A stretch of DNA of 64,000 nt, taken from Actinomyces capricornis (lineage in GTDB: Bacteria; Actinomycetota; Actinomycetes; Actinomycetales; Actinomycetaceae). This document shows positions 23,615-32,644 of the stretch, piece by piece. The position numbers and the translations under genes were made by a program. Position 1 is the first letter of the stretch. Every line of letters starts with the position of its first letter. The stretch is from positions 1,302,001 to 1,366,000 of the forward strand of contig NZ_AP025017.1 in NCBI RefSeq assembly GCF_019974135.1, in the 5' to 3' direction. The notes beneath the pieces are model-generated. The model searched no databases, had not been told where the DNA came from, and saw only the letters and a list, made by a program, of their open reading frames with translations.

Positions 23615-24571
23615 TCAGCCGGCCTTGGCCAGGTGGGCGACGACGCCGTCGATGTCCTGCTGGAGGCGATCGCGGCGCACGAAGTGAGCACCGGCGTCCT
23701 CGTAGCGCTCGTGGGGGATGCCGGCGGCGTCCAGAGCGCCCCCGAAGGTCTGCTGAGTGGGCAGGACGCGGCCTTCGTTGATGTCGGACACGTCCGTGCC
23801 CGCCACCAGGAAGATGCGCTTCCCCCGGTAGCGCTCAAGGTTCTCCATCGGGTTGTCGGCGCTGACGCGGGCCTCGTCCCACGGCGCCCCGTAGACCATT
23901 CCCCCGCCCAGCTCGGCGCCCGCGGATGAGGCGTTGGCCCAGTGCGTCACCAGTTGACCGGTCTCACCGCGCAGATCGGACGGTCCGGAATGGCTGCTCA
24001 CCGAGGCGAAGTGACCGTAGTACTTCGCGGTGTACTTCAGCGCGCCGAAGCCACCCATGGAGAATCCTCCAACGGCGCGGCCGGCAAATTCTGCAATGGT
24101 GCTGAAGGTGGCATCCACCCAGGGGATGAGCTCCTCGATGTGGAAGGTCTCCCAGTTGCGCGGCCCCACGAAGGAGGTCACCGGGTTGGAGTACCAGCCC
24201 GCAATGCCACCATCGGGCATGACGACAATGATGTCGCGCCCGGCGGTAAGGCCTCGAATGTCGTGGTGGACATCGAAGTCCATGAAATTGCCCCCACCAC
24301 CGTGGAGCAGGTAGTAGACGGGGTAGCGGCGGGCCGGGTCATAGCCGTCGGGGAGGAGGACGTTGACCCCGGGCTCCCAGCCGATCGAGGGGGTGGAGAG
24401 CCGGTAGTACTCCATGCGGCCGAAGGTCTGGTGCTCCGTGACACCGAGGTCCGCAGCATAGGCCGGGGAGGATCCTCCCAAGGCGGCGGTGGTTCCCACA
24501 AGGGAGGCGGCGGCCAGGCCGCCCACCCCCTTGATCAGGGTGCGTCTGTTCATCGGGCGGTTGAGGGGCAT
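23615..24571 (-). CDS. Tat-exported alpha/beta-hydrolase esterase (esterase D/antigen 85-like)
   Basis: 318 aa. The N-terminus has a twin-arginine signal (NRRTLIKG, a hydrophobic stretch, then cleavage near SPAYAAD), so the enzyme is secreted folded. The oxyanion loop YYLLHGGGGN, the nucleophile elbow GFSMGG, an acid near VAGTDVSD and the final His in DAGAHFVRRD complete a catalytic triad. The fold resembles feruloyl esterases and mycolyltransferase-type proteins. Mycolate transfer is unlikely in this lineage, so a carbohydrate or acyl esterase is more probable. The ATG at 24571 is 5 nt from GAGGAG; a GTG at 24574 is too close. Confidence 0.88.
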   Translation of the reverse strand: MPLNRPMNRRTLIKGVGGLAAASLVGTTAALGGSSPAYAADLGVTEHQTFGRMEYYRLSTPSIGWEPGVNVLLPDGYDPARRYPVYYLLHGGGGNFMDFDVHHDIRGLTAGRDIIVVMPDGGIAGWYSNPVTSFVGPRNWETFHIEELIPWVDATFSTIAEFAGRAVGGFSMGGFGALKYTAKYYGHFASVSSHSGPSDLRGETGQLVTHWANASSAGAELGGGMVYGAPWDEARVSADNPMENLERYRGKRIFLVAGTDVSDINEGRVLPTQQTFGGALDAAGIPHERYEDAGAHFVRRDRLQQDIDGVVAHLAKAG

Positions 24572-24574
24572 CAC

Positions 24575-25111
24575 ATCTCCTCACGATGCTTGTTGCGTCC
24601 ACTGGGAGTGGATCTCTCCCAGCTCGGGAAGAAGGCCGACTGGCGCGGGTGAGCGGCAGACGATCAGTAGCGCCCCATCTCAGACCCCGATCATGAGAGG
24701 GCACCTTGGGGCGCGTTCGACGCACCGTACACGAGCGCCTCCCCCGATAAAACCGGGTAATGACCTTGGCCTCTGGGTAGCGCTCCCCACAGGGCATTCC
24801 GCGCTACCCGTTCCTGGGCACCACAACCCTCTCCCACCTGGAAGAACAGCGCAGGTCCTCGTTGCGCGGGCGAGCAGGACACCACGCACGACTCAACAAT
24901 TCTCCAGAAACTCCCCCACAATCGCCAGGAGAATGCCAGGGTCTCTTCTGGGGCAATCGCCTCCGCACCATCTCGCAATATCCCCCGCATCCCCCGCGCC
25001 GCCGCCCGCCCGTGACCGGCCATGACCAGCCACGACCGCGCTGTGCGCTCATCCGCGCAGTCCTCCCCCAGAACGAGCCCCTGCCCGGCACCGCCTCCTA
25101 CACTGAGCGCC
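24575..25111. other. Divergent intergenic region between the esterase and flippase genes
   Basis: 537 bases without a supported gene. A 9-bp inverted repeat GGGTAGCGC/GCGCTACCC (24775-24783 with 24801-24809) could form a hairpin. The flippase gene has TACACT at 25099-25104, 7 nt before its ATG, a leaderless-type promoter. Open frames on both strands here show Arg/Ser-rich shadow composition. Confidence 0.5.
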
Positions 25112-27838
25112 ATGACAGACCTGGCTGACGGCACGACCCCCGTGGCAGCGCCCGTGGCACAGACACCTGCGACCTCCCCCGTCGGCATCCCCACGATCGG
25201 CGTGACCGCCGCCGTCGAGCCGCGCCCCGCAGCCCGGGCCGCCGTCCCCACCACCTCCACCCTCCTGGTCGATGCCGCCACCCGCCGCCTGCGGCGCACC
25301 AGTGACCTGCTGGACATGACCCTGACCGCCCTGGGCATCGGCGCCGTCCTCATCCTGGCGATCTACGCCCACCAGACCACCACCGGCGTCACCCAGGACG
25401 TCCAGAACGCCCTGGCGGTGGTGCTGCGCCAGATCCTCGTCTTCCCCCTGCAGGCCATGGAGGGCCTGGCCACCTTCATCATCCCCCTGGCCGTCCTGCT
25501 CGACCGGCTCCTGCGCCGGGCCTGGCGCAGCGCGGCGGAGGCCGCCCTGGCCGGCGTCGTCGGCTTCCTGGTCACCCAGGCGGCCCTCGCGGCGATCGCG
25601 GCCTGGGGCCCCGCCGCCTTGATCTCGGGCCTGACGGTGACCGCCTCGGGCAGCGCTCAGGTCGGCATCTCGGCTGTCCTGGCGACCCTGGCCGGACTGC
25701 TCACCGGCGCCGGCGACCGCCACGGCTCGACCGCCGTGCGCAGCGGCTGGGCCACCCTGTGGGTGATCATCGGCATGGCGGTGCTGCGCAGCGCCCTGAC
25801 CCTGCCCGGGGCGATCCTCTCGGTCCTCCTGGGCCGCCTGGTGGGGCTGGCCGTGCGCTACGCCTTCGGTGTGGAGGATCGCCGCGCCCACGGCCCCACC
25901 CTGGTGCGGGCGCTGCGCCGCGCCGGGATCGACGCGGTGCGCGTGGTGCGCATGGACCACGCCCCCGGGGCGCGCGCCTGGACCGTGACCACCACCGCGC
26001 CCCTGGGCTACACCGAGCAGGTCCGCGAGAGCCCCCTGGCCTCGCCCACCGAGGATGACGACGCCGTCGAGGCCCCCACCCCCCATGCCGAGGAGCCGGC
26101 CCACACCATCGCGCCCGCCGACGGTGCAGACCTGGAGGCGATCCTGGCCGAGGCCTCCAGTGCCGCCCTGTCCCACGGGCGCGACGCCGTCCACCGGCTC
26201 TACGCCGTCTGGGACTCCCGGGGCCAGAGGCGGGACGTGACCGTCCTGGACGCCGACCGGCAGATGGCCGGGTTCCTCAGCACAATCTGGGACCAGATCC
26301 GCATCAAGGGCCTGTCGCCGAACCGGGACCTGTCCCTGCGGCCTGCCGCCGAGCATGCGGCCCTGATGACCCTGGAGGCGCGCCGGGCCCTAGTGCGCAC
26401 CCCGGGGCTCATGGGCATGGCGGAGGCCGAGGAGTCGGTCCTGCTGGTGACCGAGCACGTGGTGGGCGCCCGCTCCATCCGGGACCTGGGACCCGAGGCC
26501 AGCGATAGGGTGCTCGCCCAGTTGTGGGACCAGTTGCGCCACGCCCACGCCGCGGGCCTGGCCCACGGGCAGATCGACGCCTCCAGTGTGGTCATCGACG
26601 CCGCCGGGCGGGTGTGGCTCCTGGACTGGAACTCCGGGGAGACGATCTCCTCCGAGCTGTCCCGGCGGGTGGACCTGGCCCAGGCGCTGGCGCTGACGGC
26701 CCTGACGGTGGGGGTGGAGCGGGCGATCGCGGCCGCCTCCCGCTCCTTGAGCACCCAGCAGCTGGCCTCCATCGCCCCCATGCTCCAGCGCGTGGTGCTG
26801 CCGCGCGAGACCCGCGAGGCCATGGGCAGGCGGGGGGAGAGCCGCCAGGTGCTCCAGGACCTGCGCGATGCCCTGGTGGCCCTGACACCTACGGCCCATG
26901 CGGAGCCGGCCAAGCTCGCGCGCTTCTCCCCGCGCACCGTCATCATGGCGGTGGTGGCCACGGTGGCGATCTGGACCGTGCTGGCCCAGTTGAACTTCGA
27001 GCAGGTCTCGGCAGCGGTGGCCGCCGCCAATATCTGGTGGATCCTGGCGGGCCTCATCTTCTCCCTGGCCACCTATGTGGGGGCGGGCCTGACCCTGGCG
27101 GCCTTCAGCCCCCAACGGCTCTCGGTGTGGAAGTCCACCGAGGTCCATCTGGCGAGCTCGGTGGTGGCCCTGGTGGCGCCCGCCGGCGTGGGGGGCGCAG
27201 CCATCAACCTGCGCTTCCTGCAGCGCAAGGGGGTGCCCACGGCGACCGGGGTGGCCACCGTGGCCCTGGTCCAGGTGGTCCAGTTCGTGGTCACCGTCAT
27301 CCTGCTCATCGTCCTGGCGGCCACGACGGGGCAGTCCACGGGCCTGACCCTGCCCTCGGGGTGGCTGCTGGTGGCCGCGGGCCTCATCGTCATCCTGGTG
27401 GCGGGCGTGCTGATGGTGCCCCAGGCCCGGACCTGGGTGTGGGCGAAGATCGAGCCCACCTACCGGCAGGTGTGGCCGCGCCTGGTGTGGGTGATGTCCA
27501 ATCCGATGCGCCTGGCCGTGGGCATCGGCGGGGCGGTGGTGCTGACGCTCAGCTACATCCTGTCCTTCAGCGCCAGCCTGTGGGCCTTCGGCTACACCCT
27601 TCCCTTCTCGGTGCTGGCCATCACCTACCTGGCCTCCAACACGGTGGGCTCCGTGGTGCCCTCCCCCGGCGGTATCGGCCCGGTGGAGCTGGCCCTGACG
27701 GCGGGGCTCGTGGCCGCCGGCATCCCCTCCGGTGTGGCCCTGTCGACGGCGATCGTCTACCGCCTGGTCACTTTCTGGGTCCCCATCCCCGTGGGCTGGC
27801 TCAGCCTCCAGCGCCTCCAGCGGGCCGGGGACCTGTGA
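25112..27838 (+). CDS. Flippase-like (UPF0104/MprF-type) membrane protein fused to a degenerate kinase domain
   Basis: 908 aa. Four N-terminal membrane segments (about 70-260) are followed by a cytoplasmic region with protein-kinase-like features. The catalytic loop reads HAAGLAHGQIDASSVVID (His-Gly-Gln in place of His-Arg-Asp) and the DFG position is LLDWNSG, so phosphotransfer is doubtful. From about 600 the lysylphosphatidylglycerol-synthase-type transmembrane region follows, with LVAPAGVGGAAINLRFL and VVPSPGGIGPVELALT. The likely role is flipping a lipid-linked molecule, gated by the kinase-like domain. The start is set by a leaderless promoter box at 25099. Confidence 0.82.
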   Translation: MTDLADGTTPVAAPVAQTPATSPVGIPTIGVTAAVEPRPAARAAVPTTSTLLVDAATRRLRRTSDLLDMTLTALGIGAVLILAIYAHQTTTGVTQDVQNALAVVLRQILVFPLQAMEGLATFIIPLAVLLDRLLRRAWRSAAEAALAGVVGFLVTQAALAAIAAWGPAALISGLTVTASGSAQVGISAVLATLAGLLTGAGDRHGSTAVRSGWATLWVIIGMAVLRSALTLPGAILSVLLGRLVGLAVRYAFGVEDRRAHGPTLVRALRRAGIDAVRVVRMDHAPGARAWTVTTTAPLGYTEQVRESPLASPTEDDDAVEAPTPHAEEPAHTIAPADGADLEAILAEASSAALSHGRDAVHRLYAVWDSRGQRRDVTVLDADRQMAGFLSTIWDQIRIKGLSPNRDLSLRPAAEHAALMTLEARRALVRTPGLMGMAEAEESVLLVTEHVVGARSIRDLGPEASDRVLAQLWDQLRHAHAAGLAHGQIDASSVVIDAAGRVWLLDWNSGETISSELSRRVDLAQALALTALTVGVERAIAAASRSLSTQQLASIAPMLQRVVLPRETREAMGRRGESRQVLQDLRDALVALTPTAHAEPAKLARFSPRTVIMAVVATVAIWTVLAQLNFEQVSAAVAAANIWWILAGLIFSLATYVGAGLTLAAFSPQRLSVWKSTEVHLASSVVALVAPAGVGGAAINLRFLQRKGVPTATGVATVALVQVVQFVVTVILLIVLAATTGQSTGLTLPSGWLLVAAGLIVILVAGVLMVPQARTWVWAKIEPTYRQVWPRLVWVMSNPMRLAVGIGGAVVLTLSYILSFSASLWAFGYTLPFSVLAITYLASNTVGSVVPSPGGIGPVELALTAGLVAAGIPSGVALSTAIVYRLVTFWVPIPVGWLSLQRLQRAGDL

Positions 27839-27903
27839 GCGACCCGCCCGCGTTTCTGCACATGTTTCTTCCCATGGCGCAATGAGAAGACAACGCGTCA
27901 GGG

Positions 27904-28431
27904 TCAATCCTCGACATAATTCTCACCATACTTCTCAATATAGTGCAACTCCCATTCATTTATTTCTGTCAGTTTCGGGGAATCTATTGTAACACTAGCA
28001 GACTTATCCGACACTGCCAAGCTAAGAGTAATTCGGCTATCAAGTTCCCATTCAGTTCGCACTCTTCTGGCGTGTTCTCTCGATCTTTTACTAACACCGT
28101 ACAAGCCAGCAAGATTCGTCACACAACGGTCGTATGTCGAGCGTAGAGCGACCTTCCAGGCTTCATCTACCACAACTGACAGGTTGCGAGAACTAAGAGG
28201 AAAATACACTCCACTACAGTGTCCGTTAAACGTGTTGATGCTTCCATCCTCTTCCCCGTTGACGGATAGTTCAGTGACGAAGAAGCGTCCATCATCGGGG
28301 GCAGGCACCCATCCGAGCCTGTCTCGGATCGCGTAGGCGGTCTCCCAGGTGATGGGCCACTCCAGTTCAGTCCAGGCCCGGATCCACTCGATCGCACGCT
28401 CAACGGGCAATATCCTCATCTCGGCCATCAT
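27904..28431 (-). CDS. AT-rich hypothetical protein (possibly DUF6301)
   Basis: 175 aa, soluble, not securely recognised. The N-terminus VERAIEWIRAWTELEWPITW with AIRDRLGW resembles small Actinomyces proteins of the DUF6301 kind (from memory, uncertain). GAGGAG is 5 nt before the ATG at 28431. The gene is near 47% G+C against about 70% around it and uses AT-ending codons, so it was probably acquired recently. An IS3-type element lies directly upstream. The function is unknown, and such genes often occur in polymorphic or immunity-like arrays. Confidence 0.72.
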   Translation of the reverse strand: MMAEMRILPVERAIEWIRAWTELEWPITWETAYAIRDRLGWVPAPDDGRFFVTELSVNGEEDGSINTFNGHCSGVYFPLSSRNLSVVVDEAWKVALRSTYDRCVTNLAGLYGVSKRSREHARRVRTEWELDSRITLSLAVSDKSASVTIDSPKLTEINEWELHYIEKYGENYVED

Positions 28432-28683
28432 AGTCTCCTCATCGGCTCATCAGCCACCGGGGCGTTCAGGGCCTGTGTACTATCGATACTACAGCGCAGC
28501 CATGGCCTCTTCCATGGCCTGGATGATCTGGGGGGTCAGGGAGAAGGGAGTGGTCCCACTAACCTGGGCGTATCCAGGTGCACGGGTCGAGTACACCTCC
28601 ACCAGCAGCGTGGTGTGGAGTGGGTGGTGTTTCTCGGACAGGGGGATATTTTCGTCTCCCTTTTGATCCGATAGGATGGAGCC

Positions 28684-28968
28684 ATGTCAAGGGCGAAGTA
28701 CTCTGAGGAGTTCAAGGCACAGGTGGTGCGCGAGGTGATCGACAAAGAACGGTCGATCGCATCGGTGGCCGCCTCCTACGACCTGGTACCCCAGACCGTG
28801 GGCAACTGGGTCGCGAAACACAAGAAGGAGCACAGCAGCGAAGAGGAAAGGCAGGCAGCGGCTGAGGCTGTAGAGGTATCCCGCCTGAAAAAGCAGGTCC
28901 GCGAACTGCAACAGGAGAACGAGTTCCTGAAAAAAGCGGCGGCCTTCTTCGCGAAGGAACAGCGGTGA
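28684..28968 (+). CDS. IS3-family transposase OrfA
   Basis: 94 aa. An N-terminal helix-turn-helix (YSEEFKAQVVREVIDKERSI, then ASVAASYDLVPQTVGNWV) recognises the IS ends. A C-terminal leucine-zipper-like coil (VSRLKKQVRELQQENEFLKK) mediates multimerisation. It overlaps orfB by four bases. A slippery A6G near its end allows the fusion transposase to be made. Confidence 0.93.
   Translation: MSRAKYSEEFKAQVVREVIDKERSIASVAASYDLVPQTVGNWVAKHKKEHSSEEERQAAAEAVEVSRLKKQVRELQQENEFLKKAAAFFAKEQR
28930..28936 (+). promoter_or_regulatory. Programmed -1 frameshift site (AAAAAAG)
   Basis: This slippery heptamer lies 32 bases before the orfA stop. The -1 frame is open from here into orfB, as expected for OrfAB production in IS3 elements. 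Confidence 0.75.
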
Positions 28969-29850
28969 GTCAGAAGTACGCTCTCATCAATCGCGAAGAA
29001 GGCAACTACCCCATCTCATCGATGTGCCGCTGGGCGAGGGTATCACGCTCGGGATACTACTCCTGGAGAGGCCGCCCCCAGTCTCGCCGGGATATCAGGA
29101 GAAAAGAGCTGGAGGCTTTAGTCAGGGCTGAGTTCGAGGCCTCTGATGGCACCTACGGGTATCGGCGCATCACTGCCCGCCTAGGACGGCGCGGCGTGGT
29201 GGTGCACCGTGACACGGTGCGCTACCTCATGCGCCAGGCCGGCCTGATCGCCGCCAGGCCGCGCCGAAAGGTCCGCACCACCACCCCGGCCGCAGATGTG
29301 AACTCCAGGCCCGATCTGGTGGAACGCGACTACCGCCGCCAAGGCACCGGGAAGGAAATGGGTGGGGGACATCACCTATATCCGCACCTGGGAGGGATTC
29401 GTCTACCTGGCCACCGCCGGGGACTGCGCCACAAAGAAAGTCGTTGGCTATGCGATGGCGGATCACATGAGAACCTCCCTGGTATGCGAGGCCATCGATA
29501 TGGCCGTGCGCAACTGCCCTATTATCCGAGGTGAGACGATCTTCCACTCCGACCGGGGCTCTCAATACACCTCCGAGCAGTTCTCGGCACATCTGAACAG
29601 GTATGGCATCCGGGCCTCGGTAGGGCGGACCGGGGTGTGCTGGGATAACGCCTGGGCAGAGTCCTTCAATGCCACACTCAAGAACGAGAGGGCCCACCGC
29701 ATGGTCTATCCCACACGCAAGAAAACCATGAACGATATTGCCTCATGGATCGAGCTGACCTACAATCACACCCGCCTACACTCAGCCCTGGGATACCGCA
29801 CACCCAACGAGGTCGAACGCCAACTCCTGGGGCACCAGAAAGCAGCCTGA
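28965..29850 (+). pseudogene. IS3-family transposase OrfB (DDE integrase), frameshifted
   Basis: The first part (28965 to about 29340) encodes the HTH_21 region (YGYRRITARLGRRGVVVHRD). The catalytic rve domain continues in a different frame from about 29335: KWVGDITYIRTWEGF, HSDRGSQYTSEQF and the final Glu in WAESFNATLKNE. In the second frame, codons just before the shift read TTAAKAPGRKWVGDI as in intact relatives, so a small indel near 29330-29340 breaks the gene. All DDE residues remain encoded. A sequencing error is the alternative explanation. Confidence 0.82.
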
Positions 29851-29891
29851 CCCACACAACAACCACAGTCCGAAAAACACCCAGCACTCCA

Positions 29892-30187
29892 ACCCACCCG
29901 CAGGTACCGGCGCCCCCGGATCACTGCCCGCGCCCGGCATCACACCATACGCAGCCCGCGATGCCGCAGCATGCCCACCCCACACCGGCCTGACCGGTAA
30001 CGACTCGGCCGGTGGCGGTGGCAGCCCAGGAGAGGGAGTCACCCCGCCCGCCCCAACACCCTCGCCATCAACAGGATCAGAGCCGGACACGCCCTCACCC
30101 ATCAATCGAAACGGGATAGACTGCCCCGCGAGCCGTCGGGCCCATGGGCCCGACGACGGCAACGACGCCGACAGCCACAGGAGAGCC
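29892..30187 (+). promoter_or_regulatory. Upstream region of tdh with a perfect hairpin
   Basis: 296 bases without a gene. CGTCGGGCCC/GGGCCCGACG (30134-30155) forms a 10-bp stem around AT, ending 32 bases before tdh. TAGACT at about 30117-30122 is a possible -10 box. I checked for glycine-riboswitch signatures because the operon makes glycine, and found none. Confidence 0.5.
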
Positions 30188-31255
30188 ATGCGCGCCCTGA
30201 GAAAACCCGCCCCCGGACCCGGCCTGGAGCTCCAGGACATCCCCCGCCCCAGCCCCGGGTTCCGCGAGGTCCTCATCCGTGTCATGCGCACCGGCCTGTG
30301 CGGCACCGACCTGCACCTGGCCGGGTGGGACGACTTCGCCGCCTCACAGCTGCGCCCGCCCATGACCCTGGGGCACGAGTTCTACGGCGAGATCGTCGAG
30401 CTCGGCGAGGGCGTGGCCACCGAGGAGACCACCGCGGCCGACGACGGCGACGTCCTCCACCTGGGCCAGCGCGTCAGCGTCGAGGGGCACATCACCTGCG
30501 GGCGCTGCCGCAACTGCCGGGCCGGGCGCCGCCACCTGTGCATCCGCACCAGCTCCATCGGCGTCAACCGCGACGGCGCCTTCGCCGACTACGTCGTCGT
30601 GCCAGCCCGCAACGTCTGGCCCCAGGCGCCCCTCATCGACCCCGACCTGGGCGCCCTGTTCGACCCCCTGGGCAACGCCGTCCACACCGCCCTGCAGTCC
30701 CCCCTCAGCGGGGAGGACGTCCTGGTCACCGGCGCCGGCCCCATCGGCATCATGTGCGCCGCCATCGCCCGCCACTGCGGGGCGCGCAACGTCGTCATCA
30801 CCGACCTGTCCGACTACCGCCTGGCCCTGGCGGCCGCCACCGGCGCCGTCACCGTCAACACCGCCCGCCAGGACCTGCGCGAGATCATGGCCGGCCTGGG
30901 GATGACCGAGGGCTTCGACGTCGGCATGGAGGTCAGCGGCGCCGCCCCCGCCATGCGCCAGATGATCCAGGTGTGCAACCACGGCGCCCAGATCGCCATG
31001 CTGGGCCTGCCCAAGGCCGGCTACGAGATCGACTGGAACCAGGTCATCACCCGCATGCTCACCATCAAGGGCGTCTACGGCCGCGAGATGTTCGACACCT
31101 GGTACAAGGCCTCCTTCATGCTGGGCTCCAGCCAGGAGCTGCGCGAGGCCGTGCGCGGCGTCATCACCCACCGCTTCACCCCCGAGCAGTGGCAGGACGC
31201 CTTCGAGGCCGCCCGCTCCGGGCAGTGCGGCAAGGTCATCATCACCTGGGAGTGA
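30188..31255 (+). CDS. tdh: L-threonine 3-dehydrogenase
   Basis: 355-aa zinc-dependent medium-chain dehydrogenase that oxidises L-threonine to 2-amino-3-ketobutyrate with NAD. Catalytic zinc ligands are Cys in TGLCGTD, His in GHEF and the following Glu. The structural zinc loop is [15 protein letters not shown]. The Rossmann motif is [13 protein letters not shown] at 30188 after AGGAGAG. The next gene, 11 bases on, encodes the CoA-dependent lyase for the product, so the pair is the standard threonine-to-glycine route. The region before the structural zinc contains an extra acidic stretch ([12 protein letters not shown]). Confidence 0.95.
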   Translation: MRALRKPAPGPGLELQDIPRPSPGFREVLIRVMRTGLCGTDLHLAGWDDFAASQLRPPMTLGHEFYGEIVELGEGVATEETTAADDGDVLHLGQRVSVEGHITCGRCRNCRAGRRHLCIRTSSIGVNRDGAFADYVVVPARNVWPQAPLIDPDLGALFDPLGNAVHTALQSPLSGEDVLVTGAGPIGIMCAAIARHCGARNVVITDLSDYRLALAAATGAVTVNTARQDLREIMAGLGMTEGFDVGMEVSGAAPAMRQMIQVCNHGAQIAMLGLPKAGYEIDWNQVITRMLTIKGVYGREMFDTWYKASFMLGSSQELREAVRGVITHRFTPEQWQDAFEAARSGQCGKVIITWE

Positions 31256-31266
31256 AAGGCACACAC

Positions 31267-32469
31267 ATGTACACCATCAAGGACGAGCTCGCCCAGGCCC
31301 TCGAGGGCATCAGGGCCGACGGCCTCTACAAGACCGAGCGGGAGATCACCACCCCCCAGTCCGCCTCCATCGCCACCACCGCCGGCCCGGCCCTCAACTT
31401 CTGCGCCAACAACTACCTGGGACTGGCCGACGACCCCTCCATCATCGAGGCCGCCGCCCAGGCGCTGAAGGACTGGGGCTTCGGCCTGAGCTCGGTGCGC
31501 TTCATCTGCGGCACCCAGACCCCCCACCGCCGCCTGGAGCGCGAGATCGCCCACTGGCTGGGCACCCAGGACTCCATCCTCTTCTCCTCCTGCTTCGACG
31601 CCAACGGCGCCATCTTCGATGTCCTGCTGGGAGCCGAGGACGCCGTCATCTCCGATGAGCTCAACCACGCCTCCATCATCGACGGGGTGCGCCTGTGCAA
31701 GGCCGCCCGCTACCGCTACCGCAACGCCGACCTGGCCGACCTGCGCGCCCAGCTCGAGGCCGCCCGCACCGCCGGGGCCCGGCGCCTCATGATCGTCACC
31801 GACGGCGTGTTCTCCATGGACGGCTCCTACGCGCCCCTGCCGGGAATCTGCGACCTGGCCGAGGAGCACGGCGCCCTGGTCATGGTCGACGACTCCCACG
31901 CCACCGGCTTCGTGGGGGACCATGGGCGCGGCACCCCCGAGCTGCTGGGGGTCGAGGGGCGCGTGGACGTGCTCTCCGGTACCCTGGGCAAGGCCCTGGG
32001 GGGCGCCAGCGGCGGCTACATCGCCGGCCCCCAGGAGATCGTCGACCTGCTGCGCCAGCGGGCCCGGCCCTACCTGTTCTCCAACAGTGTGGCCCCCGCC
32101 GTCGTGGGCGGCTCCCTGCGCGCCATCGAGCTGGCCCGCGGCGCCCACGAGGCCCGGCAGCGCCTGGCCGGCCTCGCCCAGCTGTTCCGCGAGCGCATGG
32201 AGGCGGCCGGCTTCGAGCTCCTGCCCGGCTCCCACCCCATCGTGGCCGTCATGTTCCCCGGGGACGAGGGCGCCCGCCAGGCCGTGGACGTGGCGGCGCG
32301 CATGCTGGAGCTGGGCGTCTACGTCACCGCCTTCTCCTTCCCGGTGGTGCCGCGGGGCAGGGCCCGCATCCGCGTCCAGCTCTCCGCCGCGCACAGCCAG
32401 GACGACGTGCACGCCTGCGTGGAGGCCTTCGTGCGCGCACGCGACGAGGTGCTGGACGGCGCCCACTGA
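31267..32469 (+). CDS. kbl: Glycine C-acetyltransferase (2-amino-3-ketobutyrate CoA ligase)
   Basis: 400-aa PLP enzyme of the alpha-oxoamine synthase family. It cleaves 2-amino-3-ketobutyrate with CoA to glycine and acetyl-CoA. Family signatures are [39 protein letters not shown] and the PLP-lysine motif [17 protein letters not shown] at 31267, 11 bases after tdh, so the two genes form an operon. The length and C-terminus ([14 protein letters not shown]) match E. coli Kbl closely. Confidence 0.96.
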   Translation: MYTIKDELAQALEGIRADGLYKTEREITTPQSASIATTAGPALNFCANNYLGLADDPSIIEAAAQALKDWGFGLSSVRFICGTQTPHRRLEREIAHWLGTQDSILFSSCFDANGAIFDVLLGAEDAVISDELNHASIIDGVRLCKAARYRYRNADLADLRAQLEAARTAGARRLMIVTDGVFSMDGSYAPLPGICDLAEEHGALVMVDDSHATGFVGDHGRGTPELLGVEGRVDVLSGTLGKALGGASGGYIAGPQEIVDLLRQRARPYLFSNSVAPAVVGGSLRAIELARGAHEARQRLAGLAQLFRERMEAAGFELLPGSHPIVAVMFPGDEGARQAVDVAARMLELGVYVTAFSFPVVPRGRARIRVQLSAAHSQDDVHACVEAFVRARDEVLDGAH

Positions 32470-32644
32470 GGCCAGAGCCAGACCCGCAGGCCAGACCCCG
32501 CAGGCCGACCCCCGCCGGTCGACGCCTACCGGCCGACCACTGCGCAGGAGCCCTCACGCAGGCCGTCCCGCCCGCGCCACGCGGCCGGGACGGTCGCGCG
32601 GCAGTGCCGCCCCCTGCGCTCCCGCCCCCGGTAGGCTCACCGCC

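Larger units (their letters stand above)
28616..29891 (+). mobile_element. IS3-family insertion sequence (1.28 kb), transposase frameshifted
   Basis: Imperfect terminal inverted repeats (28616-28640 and 29867-29891, both starting TGGAGTG, about 20 of 25 matching) bracket two transposase frames. The length, the overlapping orfA/orfB layout and an A6G slippery site are typical of IS3. I could not identify a convincing target duplication. The orfB frameshift suggests the copy no longer transposes by itself. Confidence 0.82.

Noticed and set aside
23239..23781. Small plus-strand genes between the polyol operon and the esterase
   Set aside because: They run through the 20-bp terminator and into the esterase antisense strand, with no ribosome site or recognisable motif.
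27850..27870. A further copy of the TGAAGATGTGCA motif (TTCTGCACATGTTTC)
   Set aside because: Only CTGCACAT matches contiguously; the remainder needs a gap, so it is not counted.
29892..30187. Possible glycine riboswitch before tdh-kbl
   Set aside because: A GGAGAGGG run is present but the conserved glycine-aptamer elements and paired helices are not; only a short unrelated hairpin is visible.
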